From the NCBI RefSeq assembly GCF_000478825.2, contig NZ_CP007542.1:3038001-3102000 (forward strand): 64,000 nt of DNA, in the 5' to 3' direction. Under the pieces are notes generated by a model that did no database searches, was not told where the DNA came from, and saw only the letters and a program-made list of their open reading frames with translations. Below, piece by piece: positions 8,290-18,480 of this stretch (within the stretch, counting starts at the first letter, position 1; every line of letters starts with the position of its first letter). This stretch comes from Synechocystis sp. PCC 6714. Its GTDB lineage: Bacteria > Cyanobacteriota > Cyanobacteriia > Cyanobacteriales > Microcystaceae. A program made the translations under genes and the position numbers.

Positions 8290-9708
8290 TTAGTTGATCC
8301 TAAACCGCAGCAGTTTGCCCAATGCCTTTTTACACAGCCTTTTAAGCGTCTTTTTTGTATTTGATAACTCCTCAATTTGTAGGGAATAATGGTCGAGGTC
8401 AACTTGTAGGGCCTGGTTGCGGCTTTCCAATTGGGCAATGAGCTGGTTTTGCTGCTCTATTTGCTCCGTTAAATTCCTGTGCTCACCCTCCAACTGGGCA
8501 ATTGCCTGGTGCAATTCAATGTTTTTTTGATTGATTTCCCCCGCCAGAAGACGATATTTGCGTTCTTGCACTTGAGTCTGTCTGAAATCTTGCCATAGCC
8601 CCATAAAGTTAAATTTCTTTGGTCTATTCTTCCCCTCATCAATTGTTTTTAGACACAAACTACTAATTTTATCGGCGGCTGTTGACCAGGAAAATTTTTT
8701 CGCCTGCTTTTTACCCTTTTCAATTAATTGATGCCGGATTGCTTTATTTTGGACTTTCTTCAAAGCTTCAACCATTTCTCCCACATCTTGGCCATTGATA
8801 TAAATGGCTGCATCTCCCCCCACCTCTGGTAAAGAAGAATTAGAACAGGTAATCACCGGACAGCCGCAGGCCATAGCCTCAAGAATAGGTAAACCAAAGC
8901 CTTCATACAAAGAAGGGTAAACTAAGGCGATCGCCCCTGAGTAAATTGCCCTTAATTCCCAATCTGTGGGTTGAATCAAGCAAATATTGATGTTGCCACA
9001 TAGGTCGGCTAATTGTGGTTCTAAAGTTTTTTCTCCTCCTACACAAACAATAGTAAGTTGCTGAAGTTCTTCGCTTTCATTTAGAGCCTTAAATAAGATA
9101 GTTGCATTTTTATAATTATTGAGACTTAGCCGCGACCCCACCAAAAGTACATAGGGCGAGCCGATGGCAAAATTATCTTCAGTGGCGGTGATTTCTGATG
9201 GAGAGGCAGGGAAAAAAATGTTATCTACACCATTATAAATAGTACTAATTTGGGAAGGCTCGATCTCGGGAAAAAACTTGATCAAGTCCTCGGTTGTATT
9301 TCTTGAGACCGTAATGTATCGACTTGCGTAGAGTATGGAGTAATGTTTTTCCCGCCACCAAAACTCTTTTAAATCCAAACCAATCACTTCTGGAATCATG
9401 TCATGGATCATTAAAATAGAGGGGGTGAACAAGGGCGTAGTGTAATAGGTGGAAATAAATAAATCAGCATTAAACTGATCACAAATATACTGTAATTGAA
9501 TGGAAAATAGCGCTTCTTCTTCGTAATTAAACAACGGTAAATGGTAGTATTTAAGCCCTTGTACCTCGGGAGCTGTGTAACCGCGATTAATCAAAATAAT
9601 ATTTTCTATAAAACCGGAATCACACCACTTCTTCAACAAAGTCTGCCAAACCCGAGCAATGCCTGTGTTGGCAATTTGGAAAAAGATGCCATCAATTACA
9701 ATTTTCAT
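8290..9708 (-). CDS. Family 4-type glycosyltransferase with C-terminal coiled coil
   Basis: A 472-residue GT-B glycosyltransferase. The C-terminal donor-binding half carries the GT4 signature YEGFGLPILEAMACGCPVI with the catalytic-type E-x7-E spacing, followed by GGDAAIYI. The N-terminus has the acceptor-side fold with a GIARVWQTL loop. The last 80-90 residues form a Leu/Gln/Glu-rich heptad region, probably a coiled coil for oligomerisation or membrane association, ending in a basic segment. Donor and acceptor are unknown; cell-surface polysaccharide or lipid glycosylation is likely. It lies 162 bp upstream of the SxtJ gene on the same strand. Confidence 0.85.
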   Translation of the reverse strand: MKIVIDGIFFQIANTGIARVWQTLLKKWCDSGFIENIILINRGYTAPEVQGLKYYHLPLFNYEEEALFSIQLQYICDQFNADLFISTYYTTPLFTPSILMIHDMIPEVIGLDLKEFWWREKHYSILYASRYITVSRNTTEDLIKFFPEIEPSQISTIYNGVDNIFFPASPSEITATEDNFAIGSPYVLLVGSRLSLNNYKNATILFKALNESEELQQLTIVCVGGEKTLEPQLADLCGNINICLIQPTDWELRAIYSGAIALVYPSLYEGFGLPILEAMACGCPVITCSNSSLPEVGGDAAIYINGQDVGEMVEALKKVQNKAIRHQLIEKGKKQAKKFSWSTAADKISSLCLKTIDEGKNRPKKFNFMGLWQDFRQTQVQERKYRLLAGEINQKNIELHQAIAQLEGEHRNLTEQIEQQNQLIAQLESRNQALQVDLDHYSLQIEELSNTKKTLKRLCKKALGKLLRFRIN

Positions 9709-9990
9709 TGACTGTCAAAGTTGGGGAATTGCTGGGGTAAATCAAACTTTTTACGTACAAAAATATGTGCAAAAAAAATCCTTTGCAAACAAAATAAGCT
9801 GACAAAGGAATTTATGTAGTAATGGTATCTTAAATTTTGACTAATCGTTCCGGAAGTTAGCTAACAAATATCACTAGATGCCAAGTGTTGAAGATGGATT
9901 AGAATTTTGTCGAACTTCTAGGATGTAAACCACCTGTGTGGATCTCCCCCAGAGTGAAAAAGTTTGCTCCGGGGAAGAGAAAAATTTTCC

Positions 9991-10473
9991 TTAAAACAAG
10001 CCAAGGGTTAAAGACTTATCAATGGGGAAAGTAGCGCCAGCACCCAACCATAAAGCGGCCGCAGTGCCAAACAGGAAAATGGTCATGGCAATGGGGCGAC
10101 GGAATGGATTTTGGAATTTGTTCACACTTTCAATGAAAGGCACCAGCATTAAGCCCAAGGGAATGGCGGCCATACCAGCAATGCCTAACAGTTTGTTGGG
10201 TAAAATCCGCAAAATTTGGAAAGTGGGGTACAAATACCATTCGGGCAAAATTTCCAGGGGAGTTGCAAAGGGATCCGCCGGCTCTCCCACCATGGCGGGG
10301 TCTAGGATGGCTAACCCAGCAATTAGACCCAGGGCACCCAGAATGCAAATGGGAAACATGTAAAGAATATCGTTGGGCCAGGCAGGTTCACCATAGTAGT
10401 TGTGTCCCATACCCTTGGCTAGTTTGGCCCGCAATTCGGGATCGCTGAGATCCGGTTTTTTGATAATGCTCAT
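9991..10473 (-). CDS. petD: Cytochrome b6f complex subunit IV
   Basis: A 160-residue protein of exactly the expected length. It has the subunit IV N-terminus ([31 protein letters not shown]), the PEWY quinol-oxidation-site motif ([14 protein letters not shown]) and three transmembrane helices. Together with cytochrome b6 it forms the thylakoid quinol oxidase core linking photosystems II and I. It lies 118 bp downstream of petB, the usual petBD order. No clear intrinsic terminator is visible in the 282 bp before the next gene. Confidence 0.98.
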   Translation of the reverse strand: MSIIKKPDLSDPELRAKLAKGMGHNYYGEPAWPNDILYMFPICILGALGLIAGLAILDPAMVGEPADPFATPLEILPEWYLYPTFQILRILPNKLLGIAGMAAIPLGLMLVPFIESVNKFQNPFRRPIAMTIFLFGTAAALWLGAGATFPIDKSLTLGLF

Positions 10474-10591
10474 GGGGCGGAAGCTCCAAATTAATATTTT
10501 TTAACGATTTTCTAATCTGGTTCGAGATTCGGCAACCTTGCCATGGGCAAAACTGCCCCCATCAAATATCAGATCAGTGGGGATTTAGAAA

Positions 10592-11260
10592 TTACAAAGG
10601 ACCGGAAATGCCTTGTTTACGGATCATCAGGAAGTGCAGTAGGAGCAGAACGGCGATCGCCCAGGGCAAGACAAAGGTGTGGAGGCTATAGAAACGGGTC
10701 AAAGTAGCTTGGCCAACACTTTCACTACCCCGCATGAGGGTCACCAATTGGTCCCCAACTACGGGAATGGCCGCCGGCACACCGGAAACGATTTTTACCG
10801 CCCAGTAGCCCACCTGGTCCCAGGGAAGGGAATATCCAGTTACCCCAAAGGTAACAGTGGTGACAGCTAACATCACACCGACAACCCAGGTCAATTCCCG
10901 GGGCTTTTTGAAACCACCGGTAAGGTAAACCCGGAAAACGTGGAGAATCATCATCAGCACCATCATGCTGGCGGACCAGCGGTGGATGGAACGGATCAGC
11001 CAACCGAAGTTGACTTCATTCATGATGTATTGGACAGAGGCAAAGGCTTCCGTGACCGTGGGTTTGTAGTAAAAGGTCATGGCAAATCCAGTGGCAAACT
11101 GGATCAGGAAGCAGGTCAGGGTCAAACCCCCCAGACAGTAAAATATGTTTACGTGGGGAGGAACGTATTTGCTGGCAATGTCGTCGGAGATGGCTTGCAC
11201 TTCCAGGCGATCATTGAACCATTGAAAAACTTTTGATTCGGTGACTTCTTTTGAAAACAT
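10592..11260 (-). CDS. petB: Cytochrome b6
   Basis: A 222-residue four-helix cytochrome b6. Helix B contains [20 protein letters not shown], with H93 and H107 as heme ligands; helix D contains [20 protein letters not shown], with the partner histidines. Cys42 in NIFYCLGG corresponds to the covalent heme c-prime attachment cysteine. The N-terminus is about seven residues longer than the common 215-residue form, as I recall for PCC 6803. petD follows in the same operon. The divergent gene starts 222 bp away, so both promoters share that interval. Confidence 0.98.
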   Translation of the reverse strand: MFSKEVTESKVFQWFNDRLEVQAISDDIASKYVPPHVNIFYCLGGLTLTCFLIQFATGFAMTFYYKPTVTEAFASVQYIMNEVNFGWLIRSIHRWSASMMVLMMILHVFRVYLTGGFKKPRELTWVVGVMLAVTTVTFGVTGYSLPWDQVGYWAVKIVSGVPAAIPVVGDQLVTLMRGSESVGQATLTRFYSLHTFVLPWAIAVLLLLHFLMIRKQGISGPL

Positions 11261-11482
11261 TGAAGCTAGACTTCTCTTAAGGATCAGGGATGGAGGGGGT
11301 TGACTCCGGCGGAGCCGTAAAATCGCATATAATCAGCGTACTATGACAGTTTGACCAAGACGGGAAAAGTTCCAAAACTTGGCAAAAATGAGAATTACTC
11401 ATCACAAAATGTAACACAGCTTTAAGCCCTGGGGAAAGGGAACTCCGGCTGTGGATCCGCTCTAAATTTTGCTCCTCTAGCT

Positions 11483-12994
11483 ATGCTTGCTAAATATTTT
11501 TCCGAACCCATTGATCGTGCGGCCCTGAGTCTGATTGGTTTCCTTAGTGCGGCGATCGCCGTGGTGGGGGTGGGTCACTACACCTGTGAAAATAACAACC
11601 AGTGTTTGTTTGCCAACCGCCCTAAGGTGCAGAGCTTCAGTTGGGACGGGGCCAATCTGGGAGCCCAGGACAGGGCTTTTATCATGACCTTTGACCGCCC
11701 AATAGATCAACGGGAAGTGGAAAAGAATCTGGTTATTACCCCGGCGCTACCGGGAAAAATTAGTTGGGCGGGGCGTCGCATGGCCTATACCCTGGAAAAT
11801 CCCATTCCCTACGGCACCGACTACGATATTCAGATTACCAATGTGCGGGAACAGTATGCCGGTCAGCACAAAAGTGCGCTACGTGGCCGCCAAGGGCAAA
11901 TGATAGCCCCTTTCAGCAGCAGTTTCCGCAGTCGGGACCGGGCCTTTGCCTACATTGGCACCCAGGGCATTGAACAGGGCAGGATTGTTTTCTATAACCT
12001 AACCAAACAAAGAAAAACCATCCTCACCCCGCCGGGCCTGACAGTGGTGGAGTTCAAATTTTACGATCAGGGTAAGGGGATTCTATTCGCCGCCGCTGAA
12101 AGTCAACTGGGCTTTGAGGGTCTACGGCAGTTGCAGTTATACCAAATACCTGTGGTGGAAAGTGATAATCCCCAAGAATTACCTAAACCAACTTTAGTGC
12201 TGGATAACCAAGAATTTCAAAATAATCAGTTTGACGTCAGTGATGATGGCAAGGCCATTGTGGTACAGAGGGTTAATCGCCAAAATCCCGCTGACTTTGA
12301 TCTTTGGATAGTCAAAAATCAGCAAAAGCCAGAGCGCTTGAAAGTACAGGGGGGAGATTTCCAGATCGCCCCAGATAATCAGTCCCTAGCGGTGGCCCGG
12401 GGAGAGGGTATCGGCATTCTGCCCCTCCAGCCAGAGGCAAGGCCCTTGGATTTTTTGCCCAAATTTGGTCAATTGCTAAATTTTTCCGCCGATGGTAGCG
12501 CCGCTGCCCTGGTAAATTTCAATACGGAGGATGCCCAAAAACGTTTCCAAAGAACTCTTTTCTTTGTTAATAACCTGGGGGTGCAAAAGGAATTGGTGGA
12601 TACGGATGGTTCCATTGTCAGTTGCGAGTTTGGCCGCAATAATCAGACCCTCTATTGCTTATTAACTAAGCTTTTGCCGGGGGATGAATACATTGAACAG
12701 CCCTATTTTGTCCAAATTGACATTAACAGTGGCGAAGTTTTTCCTCTACTGAAACTACAGGATTACCGGGACACGAAAATGAGCCTTTCCCCCGATGGTT
12801 TAGCCCTGTTATTCGACCAGGTAATCATTGATCCCGATACCCCCGCCAATAGCCGTCTCAACACCGATGGCGGTGAGGCGATCGCCGATAGTCAATTGTG
12901 GTTACTTATACCGCCATTGAAACCAGAAACGGGGCAACAGGCGGAACTTAAGGCTCTTTCTCTGATGGGATTTCGTCCCCTGTGGGCACCGTAG
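11483..12994 (+). CDS. Membrane-anchored protein with Ig-like (Big_5) and beta-propeller-like repeats
   Basis: A 503-residue protein. One N-terminal hydrophobic segment (about residues 14-32) acts as a membrane anchor or uncleaved signal. It is followed by an Ig-like domain (residues 45-110, FDRPIDQREVEKNLVITPAL, typical of SbsA/Big_5 modules) and then a C-terminal half of TolB-like strands (SDDGKAIVVQ, APDNQSLAVA, SADGSAAALV, SPDGLALLFD) suggesting a beta-propeller. Most of it is probably periplasmic. The function is unknown. Its 3' end overlaps the convergent solute-binding protein gene by 47 bp. Confidence 0.72.
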   Translation: MLAKYFSEPIDRAALSLIGFLSAAIAVVGVGHYTCENNNQCLFANRPKVQSFSWDGANLGAQDRAFIMTFDRPIDQREVEKNLVITPALPGKISWAGRRMAYTLENPIPYGTDYDIQITNVREQYAGQHKSALRGRQGQMIAPFSSSFRSRDRAFAYIGTQGIEQGRIVFYNLTKQRKTILTPPGLTVVEFKFYDQGKGILFAAAESQLGFEGLRQLQLYQIPVVESDNPQELPKPTLVLDNQEFQNNQFDVSDDGKAIVVQRVNRQNPADFDLWIVKNQQKPERLKVQGGDFQIAPDNQSLAVARGEGIGILPLQPEARPLDFLPKFGQLLNFSADGSAAALVNFNTEDAQKRFQRTLFFVNNLGVQKELVDTDGSIVSCEFGRNNQTLYCLLTKLLPGDEYIEQPYFVQIDINSGEVFPLLKLQDYRDTKMSLSPDGLALLFDQVIIDPDTPANSRLNTDGGEAIADSQLWLLIPPLKPETGQQAELKALSLMGFRPLWAP

Positions 12995-13904
12995 TTAGAG
13001 CTTGACTTTCCCTGGCACGGCAATGGTTTTCCACCCTCTCCAAAGCAGGGAAAAGAGGGCCCAACCAGCGACGGTAAATGTTCCTGGAATTGGGGGAACT
13101 GACGACCCGATTGACTAAATTTTCCCATTCCGGTTGGTCGGAGGGCAGAATTAGCCCATAGCCCTGGCAATCCAGGGGATAGGGAGGATAAAGACGATAA
13201 TCTCGCCCCAGGGGAATTTCCAATAGGAGAGCTTCTCCAAACAGCAAAATTCCGTCACTGGCAAAGGCATCGATGCGTCCTTGCATTAGGGCTTCTACCC
13301 CTAGGCGACGGGCCGTAAAGCCCTGAAAGTTGATTAATTCCGCTTTGGGGTAACGGGTTGCCAAAAATTCACTGTTGCTGGTGCCGGCTAAAACGCCAAT
13401 TCTTTCCCCCTGTAAATCTCCATTGCCATCAAATTGCCCCAGGCGATCGCCGGGAATTAAAAATTGGGTTCCGGTGACAAAAAAGGGTAGGGAAAAGGTA
13501 ATGGGAAGTTCCAGATCATGGCGGATGGTATTGGGACCACATTCCACCACCACCACATTCTCTGCCACGAGATTATAGCGATTGAACAAACTAGATTGAT
13601 AAAATTTTACCAACAAGGGTTGACCCCCCAGGGTGGCGGAAACTTCTGCTTGCAACGCTTGGATGAAATCAACACAGATGCCAGTCCACTGGTTGGCGGG
13701 GCCATCTCGGAAACCAAAGGGCACGGAGTCCTCCCGAATGGCCGCCCGGAGTAGTCCAGTGGTTCGGATGGATTCGAGCACTGTTTCAGCCTGGGTTATG
13801 GGCATCCATGAATTCTGTAAAGTCCAAGCCAATAGGGGAGCTAGGATACGGGCAATGGCAGACTGTTTTTTTGAACCGGGGCAGCTGAAGTTGGGATTGC
13901 TCAT
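12948..13904 (-). CDS. Family 3 extracellular solute-binding protein (amino-acid type)
   Basis: A 318-residue protein with an N-terminal hydrophobic export signal (about residues 18-40), then the solute-binding family 3 start: a TTGLLRAAIREDSVPFGF strand, WTGICVDFIQAL, and later GERIGVLAGTSNSEFL and the hinge ASDGILLFGEAL. Such proteins deliver amino acids or related small ligands to ABC permeases or sensor proteins. No permease or ATPase lies next to it; the upstream gene, overlapping by ATGA, is an AI-2E-type transporter. The C-terminal 47 bp overlap the convergent gene, and the last 20 residues are low complexity. Confidence 0.78.
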   Translation of the reverse strand: MSNPNFSCPGSKKQSAIARILAPLLAWTLQNSWMPITQAETVLESIRTTGLLRAAIREDSVPFGFRDGPANQWTGICVDFIQALQAEVSATLGGQPLLVKFYQSSLFNRYNLVAENVVVVECGPNTIRHDLELPITFSLPFFVTGTQFLIPGDRLGQFDGNGDLQGERIGVLAGTSNSEFLATRYPKAELINFQGFTARRLGVEALMQGRIDAFASDGILLFGEALLLEIPLGRDYRLYPPYPLDCQGYGLILPSDQPEWENLVNRVVSSPNSRNIYRRWLGPLFPALERVENHCRARESQALTTVPTGDEIPSEKEP

Positions 13905-14920
13905 TGCCAGTTATCTAAAAGATCTTTAAACAAGGCTTCTTCAATCCAGGTTTTTAAAACCACCGTCAGGGGTAGGGCTAGGATCAGCCCCAGTAGTCCG
14001 AATACACTGGCAAAAAAAAGTTGGGCAATCAGGGTGACAGCGGGCAGAAGGGAAACCTGCTTCGCCATGACAATGGGGGTAAGCCAGTAGCTTTCTATGT
14101 TCTGGATGAGGAAGTAGAGAATCAACACTGCGATGATTTTCCAGGGGGCATCCAACACAGCAATCATCAGGGGGAAAACAACGCTGGCGGCGGGGCCAAT
14201 GTTGGGAATAAAGTTCAAAATTCCTGCCATTAGGGCATGGACTAACACTAATTTAATCTGCAGAATCCACAGACCGATGCCGCTGAGACTGGCGATAAAA
14301 ATGGAGTTAATGACAATGCCTGTGAGCCAATTGCCCAGGGAAGATTCCGACTGGGTCAAAATTTCATCGGCCCGGCGGCGGTAAAAGGAAGGAAATAGTT
14401 TCAGTACTCCCCGGCGGTAGGCTTGGGGAGAAAACAGCATCATCACGGCGATCGCCAGGATGAAAAGTATTTGCAGAACAGCGGTGACAGAGTTGGAAAA
14501 AAAGCTAATTAGGGAACTAAAGGCATTGGCCCCCAGCGCCGAAATGGAGTCCGGTAAATCATCAATGGAAAAGGCTTGGCTGAAAAATTCCAGTTCCACC
14601 CGATCTTGCCAGCCCTCGACAAATTTCTGCAGGCGATCGCCAACCTTAGGAAGAGAACTGAGCAAAACCTGGAGCTGTTCCCAAAAAGGGGGAATGACCA
14701 AAAGCAGAAACAACGCCACCGCCACAGTGACTGTGACCAGAGTAATGGTCAGGGCCAAAGATCTGTTGATGCCCCAGGTTTGTAATTGTTTAACGGAACG
14801 ATTCAGAGCCGTGGTCAGCACCATAGCCAGGAAAAGCAGTAGCAGGAGTTGGCGGATTTCCCAAGCCACATAGACCGCCATCACCAAACAAGCTAAACCC
14901 AACCACTGACTTAGTTTCAT
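13901..14920 (-). CDS. AI-2E family (UPF0118) membrane transporter
   Basis: A 339-residue protein with about eight hydrophobic helices. The family landmarks are a long amphipathic region after helix 3 (residues 75-130), the GILNFIPNIGPAASVVFPLMIA motif near residue 235, and a C-terminal FGLLGLILALPLTVVL motif. Members include TqsA-type exporters and Na+/H+ antiporters, so the substrate cannot be inferred. Its stop overlaps the start of the solute-binding protein gene (ATGA), so the two are probably translationally coupled. Confidence 0.85.
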   Translation of the reverse strand: MKLSQWLGLACLVMAVYVAWEIRQLLLLLFLAMVLTTALNRSVKQLQTWGINRSLALTITLVTVTVAVALFLLLVIPPFWEQLQVLLSSLPKVGDRLQKFVEGWQDRVELEFFSQAFSIDDLPDSISALGANAFSSLISFFSNSVTAVLQILFILAIAVMMLFSPQAYRRGVLKLFPSFYRRRADEILTQSESSLGNWLTGIVINSIFIASLSGIGLWILQIKLVLVHALMAGILNFIPNIGPAASVVFPLMIAVLDAPWKIIAVLILYFLIQNIESYWLTPIVMAKQVSLLPAVTLIAQLFFASVFGLLGLILALPLTVVLKTWIEEALFKDLLDNWQ

Positions 14921-15026
14921 TACACTTGCTAGCTCTTGTTACCCAATGGGGGCGGGCATGCATCTTTCCCACAGATAGCTTGATGTGGAACCGGAACAAG
15001 CAGGGAGAAGAGGTTGGCCCAGGGAC

Positions 15027-15755
15027 CTAGGGTTGAAAATTGACAATGCGGGCAAAACTCTCGGGTTCTAAGCTCGCTCCCCCCACCAGAGCTCCGTCAA
15101 TTTCCGGTTGGGCCATAATTTCGTCCACATTATTGGCATTAACCGAACCCCCATACTGGATGGTGACCTGGGAATTGCTTAATTGTTCCCGGATTAGGCC
15201 AATCACCCGGTTCGCCTCCGTTGCCGCACAGGTATCCCCTGTGCCAATGGCCCAAATGGGCTCGTAGGCAATGACAAGGTTAGATTGGTCCACATTCACC
15301 AAGCCTTTTTTAACCTGGTCAATAATCACCTGCTCCGTTGCTCCGGCATCCCGCTGGGCCTTGCTTTCCCCCACACAGAGGATGGGGATTAAACCCGCCT
15401 TTTGGGCCGCCAGCACCCGCAAATTCGCCGTTTCGTCCGTTTCACCAAAATATTGCCGCCGTTCACTGTGGCCGATGACTACGTAATGAATGCCAATTTC
15501 CACCAACATAGCCGCCGAAATTTCGCCAGTGTAGGCTCCACTGGTTTGCCAATGGACGTTTTGTGCCCCCAAGCGAACCCGCCCCCCATGGAGTTGTTGG
15601 GACATGGCGCTCAAATCGGTGAAAGGAACACACAACACCACTTCACGGCTTTCCGCCGCATCTTCGATTAAAGGCTTAAACTCCTGCAAAAACGCTTGGG
15701 CCTCCGCCTGCGTCTTATGCATTTTCCAGTTGCCCGCAATGATAATTTTTCGCAC
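15027..15755 (-). CDS. tpiA: Triosephosphate isomerase
   Basis: A 242-residue TIM barrel. It has the N-terminal NWKMHKT lysine loop, the catalytic-histidine segment [13 protein letters not shown], the catalytic-glutamate segment [13 protein letters not shown] with phosphate loop 6, and the C-terminal QYGGSV and GALVGGASL phosphate-binding loops. It interconverts dihydroxyacetone phosphate and glyceraldehyde 3-phosphate in glycolysis and the Calvin cycle. It is transcribed away from the GerMN gene, with a 190-bp divergent intergenic region. Confidence 0.97.
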   Translation of the reverse strand: MRKIIIAGNWKMHKTQAEAQAFLQEFKPLIEDAAESREVVLCVPFTDLSAMSQQLHGGRVRLGAQNVHWQTSGAYTGEISAAMLVEIGIHYVVIGHSERRQYFGETDETANLRVLAAQKAGLIPILCVGESKAQRDAGATEQVIIDQVKKGLVNVDQSNLVIAYEPIWAIGTGDTCAATEANRVIGLIREQLSNSQVTIQYGGSVNANNVDEIMAQPEIDGALVGGASLEPESFARIVNFQP

Positions 15756-15945
15756 GATTCCAATCTTTAACTTATGAAGGTCACAACAAAATTTGCCAAC
15801 CCCCAGTTTACGTTGTCCGGGGTCGTCACCATTAATCAGCTCCCAACTAACCTGGTAAGGCCTGGATCTGTGCCACTATTACCTTCAATCTAGCCCCGTT
15901 GAGAAGATAAACTAGAACCAGTCCTGGCTACTGGTGGAAAAGATC

Positions 15946-16539
15946 ATGAGTGAACAAAGACCATTTTCAGCCTTGACCGGCTTTGCCCTGGCCGCTTTGG
16001 TGGTGGCTCTGGCCGGTACGGGTTTTGCTCTTTGGACGGGCTTCAATCTTTCCCAAAGTCCCCCTGCCGTCACGGTGGATCCCCATAGGCCCGATGTTGC
16101 CATCCCTGGGCAGGCACAAGTTTATTGGCTCGGTAATGGCAAAGATGATACGGCGATCGCCTTTGTGCCCCAAAATATTCCCCCCAATGGTGACCCACCG
16201 GAAGTGCAGACGGAGCGGGCTCTCAAAACCCTGTTAGCCGCATCCGGCAGTGACATTTCTGCCATTCCCACCAACACCACCATGCTAAGCCTGGACAAAG
16301 GTTCTAATGGTATCAACCTAAACCTGTCAACGGAATTCACCGCAGGGGGGGGGAGCCAGAGCATGATCGCTAGGCTGGGGCAAATTATTTACACCGCCAC
16401 CAGTACGGACCCCAGTCTTCCAGTTTGGTTATCCGTGGAGGGAGAACCCCTGACGGTACTAGGGGGAGAAGGGCTAATGGTGGAACAGCCCATTACCCGC
16501 AAGCAGTTTGACGCGGATTTTATGGCCCCTGATCGTTGA
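15946..16539 (+). CDS. GerMN-domain exported protein
   Basis: I start at the ATG at 15946, preceded by GGAAAAG, rather than at the in-frame GTG at 15934. The protein is then 197 residues. One N-terminal hydrophobic segment (about residues 10-30, ALAALVVALAGTGFALW) is an anchor or signal. The remainder fits the GerMN fold: an IAFVPQ strand, TERALKTLLAA, ISAIPTNTTMLSL, INLNLSTEF, a long helix SMIARLGQIIYTAT, and VWLSVEGEPL. Named from spore germination protein GerM, the fold is found in many exported proteins of non-sporulating bacteria. The role here is unknown. Confidence 0.75.
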   Translation: MSEQRPFSALTGFALAALVVALAGTGFALWTGFNLSQSPPAVTVDPHRPDVAIPGQAQVYWLGNGKDDTAIAFVPQNIPPNGDPPEVQTERALKTLLAASGSDISAIPTNTTMLSLDKGSNGINLNLSTEFTAGGGSQSMIARLGQIIYTATSTDPSLPVWLSVEGEPLTVLGGEGLMVEQPITRKQFDADFMAPDR

Positions 16540-16683
16540 CAATTGGAGTCATGGTCTGCTCATCTATGGTGAGGACAGTTAGAACCATTGCGGTTCTAGC
16601 CGATAAAACGTCCTTGTTCAATTAGATTCAGGCTGAAGCCTAGCAATCCGGACACCCTGTCTTTGAAAGCCAAACGCTCTGCA

Positions 16684-17835
16684 ATGTCCTCCCCCCCAGA
16701 ACTTGGTAATGCGTCTTCTGTCCCATTGCAATTTTTGCTGTTCATTGACGATCGCCCCAGCTCCCAGGACAGTGTGCAAGAAATTAGTCAATGCCTAGGC
16801 ACCCTGGTGGATGGCCACAGTTACGACCTACAGATTCTGCAGATCAGTAAACATCCCCATTTAGTGGAACATTTCCGTTTGGTGGCTACCCCGTCCCTGA
16901 TCAAACTGCAACCCGAACCCCGGCAGGTGTTGGCCGGCAGTAATATTATTCAACAATTGCAGAAATGGTGGCCCCGCTGGCAACAGGAACTCCAAGTGAA
17001 TCTAGGGCCAGAGGAGACCGAGCAATCCCCCAGTTGTCCCCGGGAAATTTCTTCCGTAGGTTATTCCGGCGAACTGATGAAAATGTCGGACGAGCTTTTT
17101 CTGCTCAAAAAGGACAAGGAAGAATTGCTCGAACAAATCAGTTTTAAGGATCAAATTTTGGCCATGTTGGCCCACGATTTACGTAGTCCCCTCACCGCCG
17201 CCTCCATTGCTGTCGATACGTTGGAACTGTTGCAACATAAGCCCGTCGAAGAACAGAAACCAGCCCTGAGAAGTCAGCTATTACAACAGGCCCGCAAGCA
17301 GTTCAAAATTATGGACCGCTTGATTGAGGATATTCTGCAGGCATCGAAGAATCTCAATTCCCAGTTTCAGGTGCATGGCCGTCCCCTGGCGATCGCCGAT
17401 CTTTGTCAAGAAATTTTAGAACTGTACCAAGTAAAATTTAGCAAAAAAAACCTCACCATTACCTACGATATTCCCAAGGATTTACCCAATGTTTTTGCCG
17501 ATGAGGAGTTAATCCGCCAGGTGATTGCTAATTTGTTGGACAATGCCATTAAATACACCCCCTCCAATGGTCTGATCACAGTGGGAGCTCTCCACCGGAC
17601 CACCCAGAAAGTCCAGGTGAGCATCACCGACAATGGCCCCGGCATTCCCAATTCCAAACAGGAAAGTATTTTTGAGGGGCACTTTCGCCTACAACGGGAC
17701 GAACAAACCGATGGCTATGGTTTAGGTTTATCCCTCTGTCGCAAAATTATCCAAGCCCATTATGGTCAAATTTGGGTGGACAGTCGTCCAAAACAAGGCA
17801 GTTCTTTCCATTTTACGTTGCCCGTTTACCGTTAA
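16684..17835 (+). CDS. sasA: Clock output histidine kinase SasA
   Basis: The ATG at 16684 gives 383 residues, the length I recall for Synechocystis SasA (Hik8). Residues 13-100 form a KaiB-like thioredoxin fold (LQFLLFIDDRPSSQDS, RLVATPSLIKLQPEP) that competes with KaiB for KaiC. A short coiled coil leads to the HisKA domain with the phosphorylated H164 (MLAHDLRSPL). The ATPase domain has an N box (NLLDNAIKYTP), a G1 box (DNGPGIP) and a G2 box (GYGLGLSL). SasA autophosphorylates when bound to KaiC and phosphorylates the response regulator RpaA, which is not in this window. kaiABC lies about 14 kb upstream. Confidence 0.94.
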   Translation: MSSPPELGNASSVPLQFLLFIDDRPSSQDSVQEISQCLGTLVDGHSYDLQILQISKHPHLVEHFRLVATPSLIKLQPEPRQVLAGSNIIQQLQKWWPRWQQELQVNLGPEETEQSPSCPREISSVGYSGELMKMSDELFLLKKDKEELLEQISFKDQILAMLAHDLRSPLTAASIAVDTLELLQHKPVEEQKPALRSQLLQQARKQFKIMDRLIEDILQASKNLNSQFQVHGRPLAIADLCQEILELYQVKFSKKNLTITYDIPKDLPNVFADEELIRQVIANLLDNAIKYTPSNGLITVGALHRTTQKVQVSITDNGPGIPNSKQESIFEGHFRLQRDEQTDGYGLGLSLCRKIIQAHYGQIWVDSRPKQGSSFHFTLPVYR

Positions 17836-17933
17836 CTTTTCCCCATCTGTGAACCTTATTGTTCGCCCATAATTTTTCCTACCTTGTCAGCTTCGCTCAA
17901 AAATATTAACTATCTCACCTCTTTTTTTAACCA

Positions 17934-18458
17934 ATGCGTCACTCTCTTTTTGCCTGCCTAACGTCGGTACCCAACTTCACTCGCGGTTTAGGAGTTGCCA
18001 TTGCTAGTGTTTCCTTCGGAGTTGGCCTAACCATGGCCGCTGGAGCCGAAACCTGTGTGCCCATTGCTTTGGTGGGGGGTGAAGGTAATAGCGTTACTAA
18101 AACCGTTGCCGCTCCGACCATTCCCGCAGGACCGTTGGGCATGTTGGGCATTAACATCACCCGCAACAATTGGAACACTGATTGGGCAGTCCCGGGAGGA
18201 ACGGTGTTTAAAAGGTTTGTTATGACGGTGACTTCCAATGAGACAAATCCTTTTGATATTCGGATGTTTCTCAAATATAGTGACCAAACAGCGGCGGAAG
18301 TTTTTAATCAATCAAGCTTTGTGTTTAAGCCCAATACTCCCCTAGAAATCATTGGCAATGTCACCCCAGAAGAGCAACCCTACCAAGTCAATCTTTTTGT
18401 TAATGGGTTGGATTCCCTGGGCAGAACCTACACCGCTACCCTGGTGGGATGCCGTTAA
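17934..18458 (+). CDS. Small exported protein of unknown function
   Basis: A 174-residue protein with a signal-peptide-like N-terminus: basic start, hydrophobic GVAIASVSFGVGLTMAAG, and an AGAE cleavage-type site near residue 39. The mature part is rich in Thr, Asn, Val and Pro with predicted strands, and contains two cysteines (in AETCVP and the final VGCR) that could pair. I do not recognise a family. It follows sasA by 98 bp on the same strand; there is no other hint of function. Secreted or periplasmic location is inferred. Confidence 0.6.
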   Translation: MRHSLFACLTSVPNFTRGLGVAIASVSFGVGLTMAAGAETCVPIALVGGEGNSVTKTVAAPTIPAGPLGMLGINITRNNWNTDWAVPGGTVFKRFVMTVTSNETNPFDIRMFLKYSDQTAAEVFNQSSFVFKPNTPLEIIGNVTPEEQPYQVNLFVNGLDSLGRTYTATLVGCR

Positions 18459-18480
18459 AATTCTCCCAGACCAACTCCCA

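Noticed and set aside
11300-11345. TTGACT and TATAAT hexamers in the petB divergent region
   Set aside because: Spacing between them is 22 bp, too long for a standard sigma-70 type promoter; not called.
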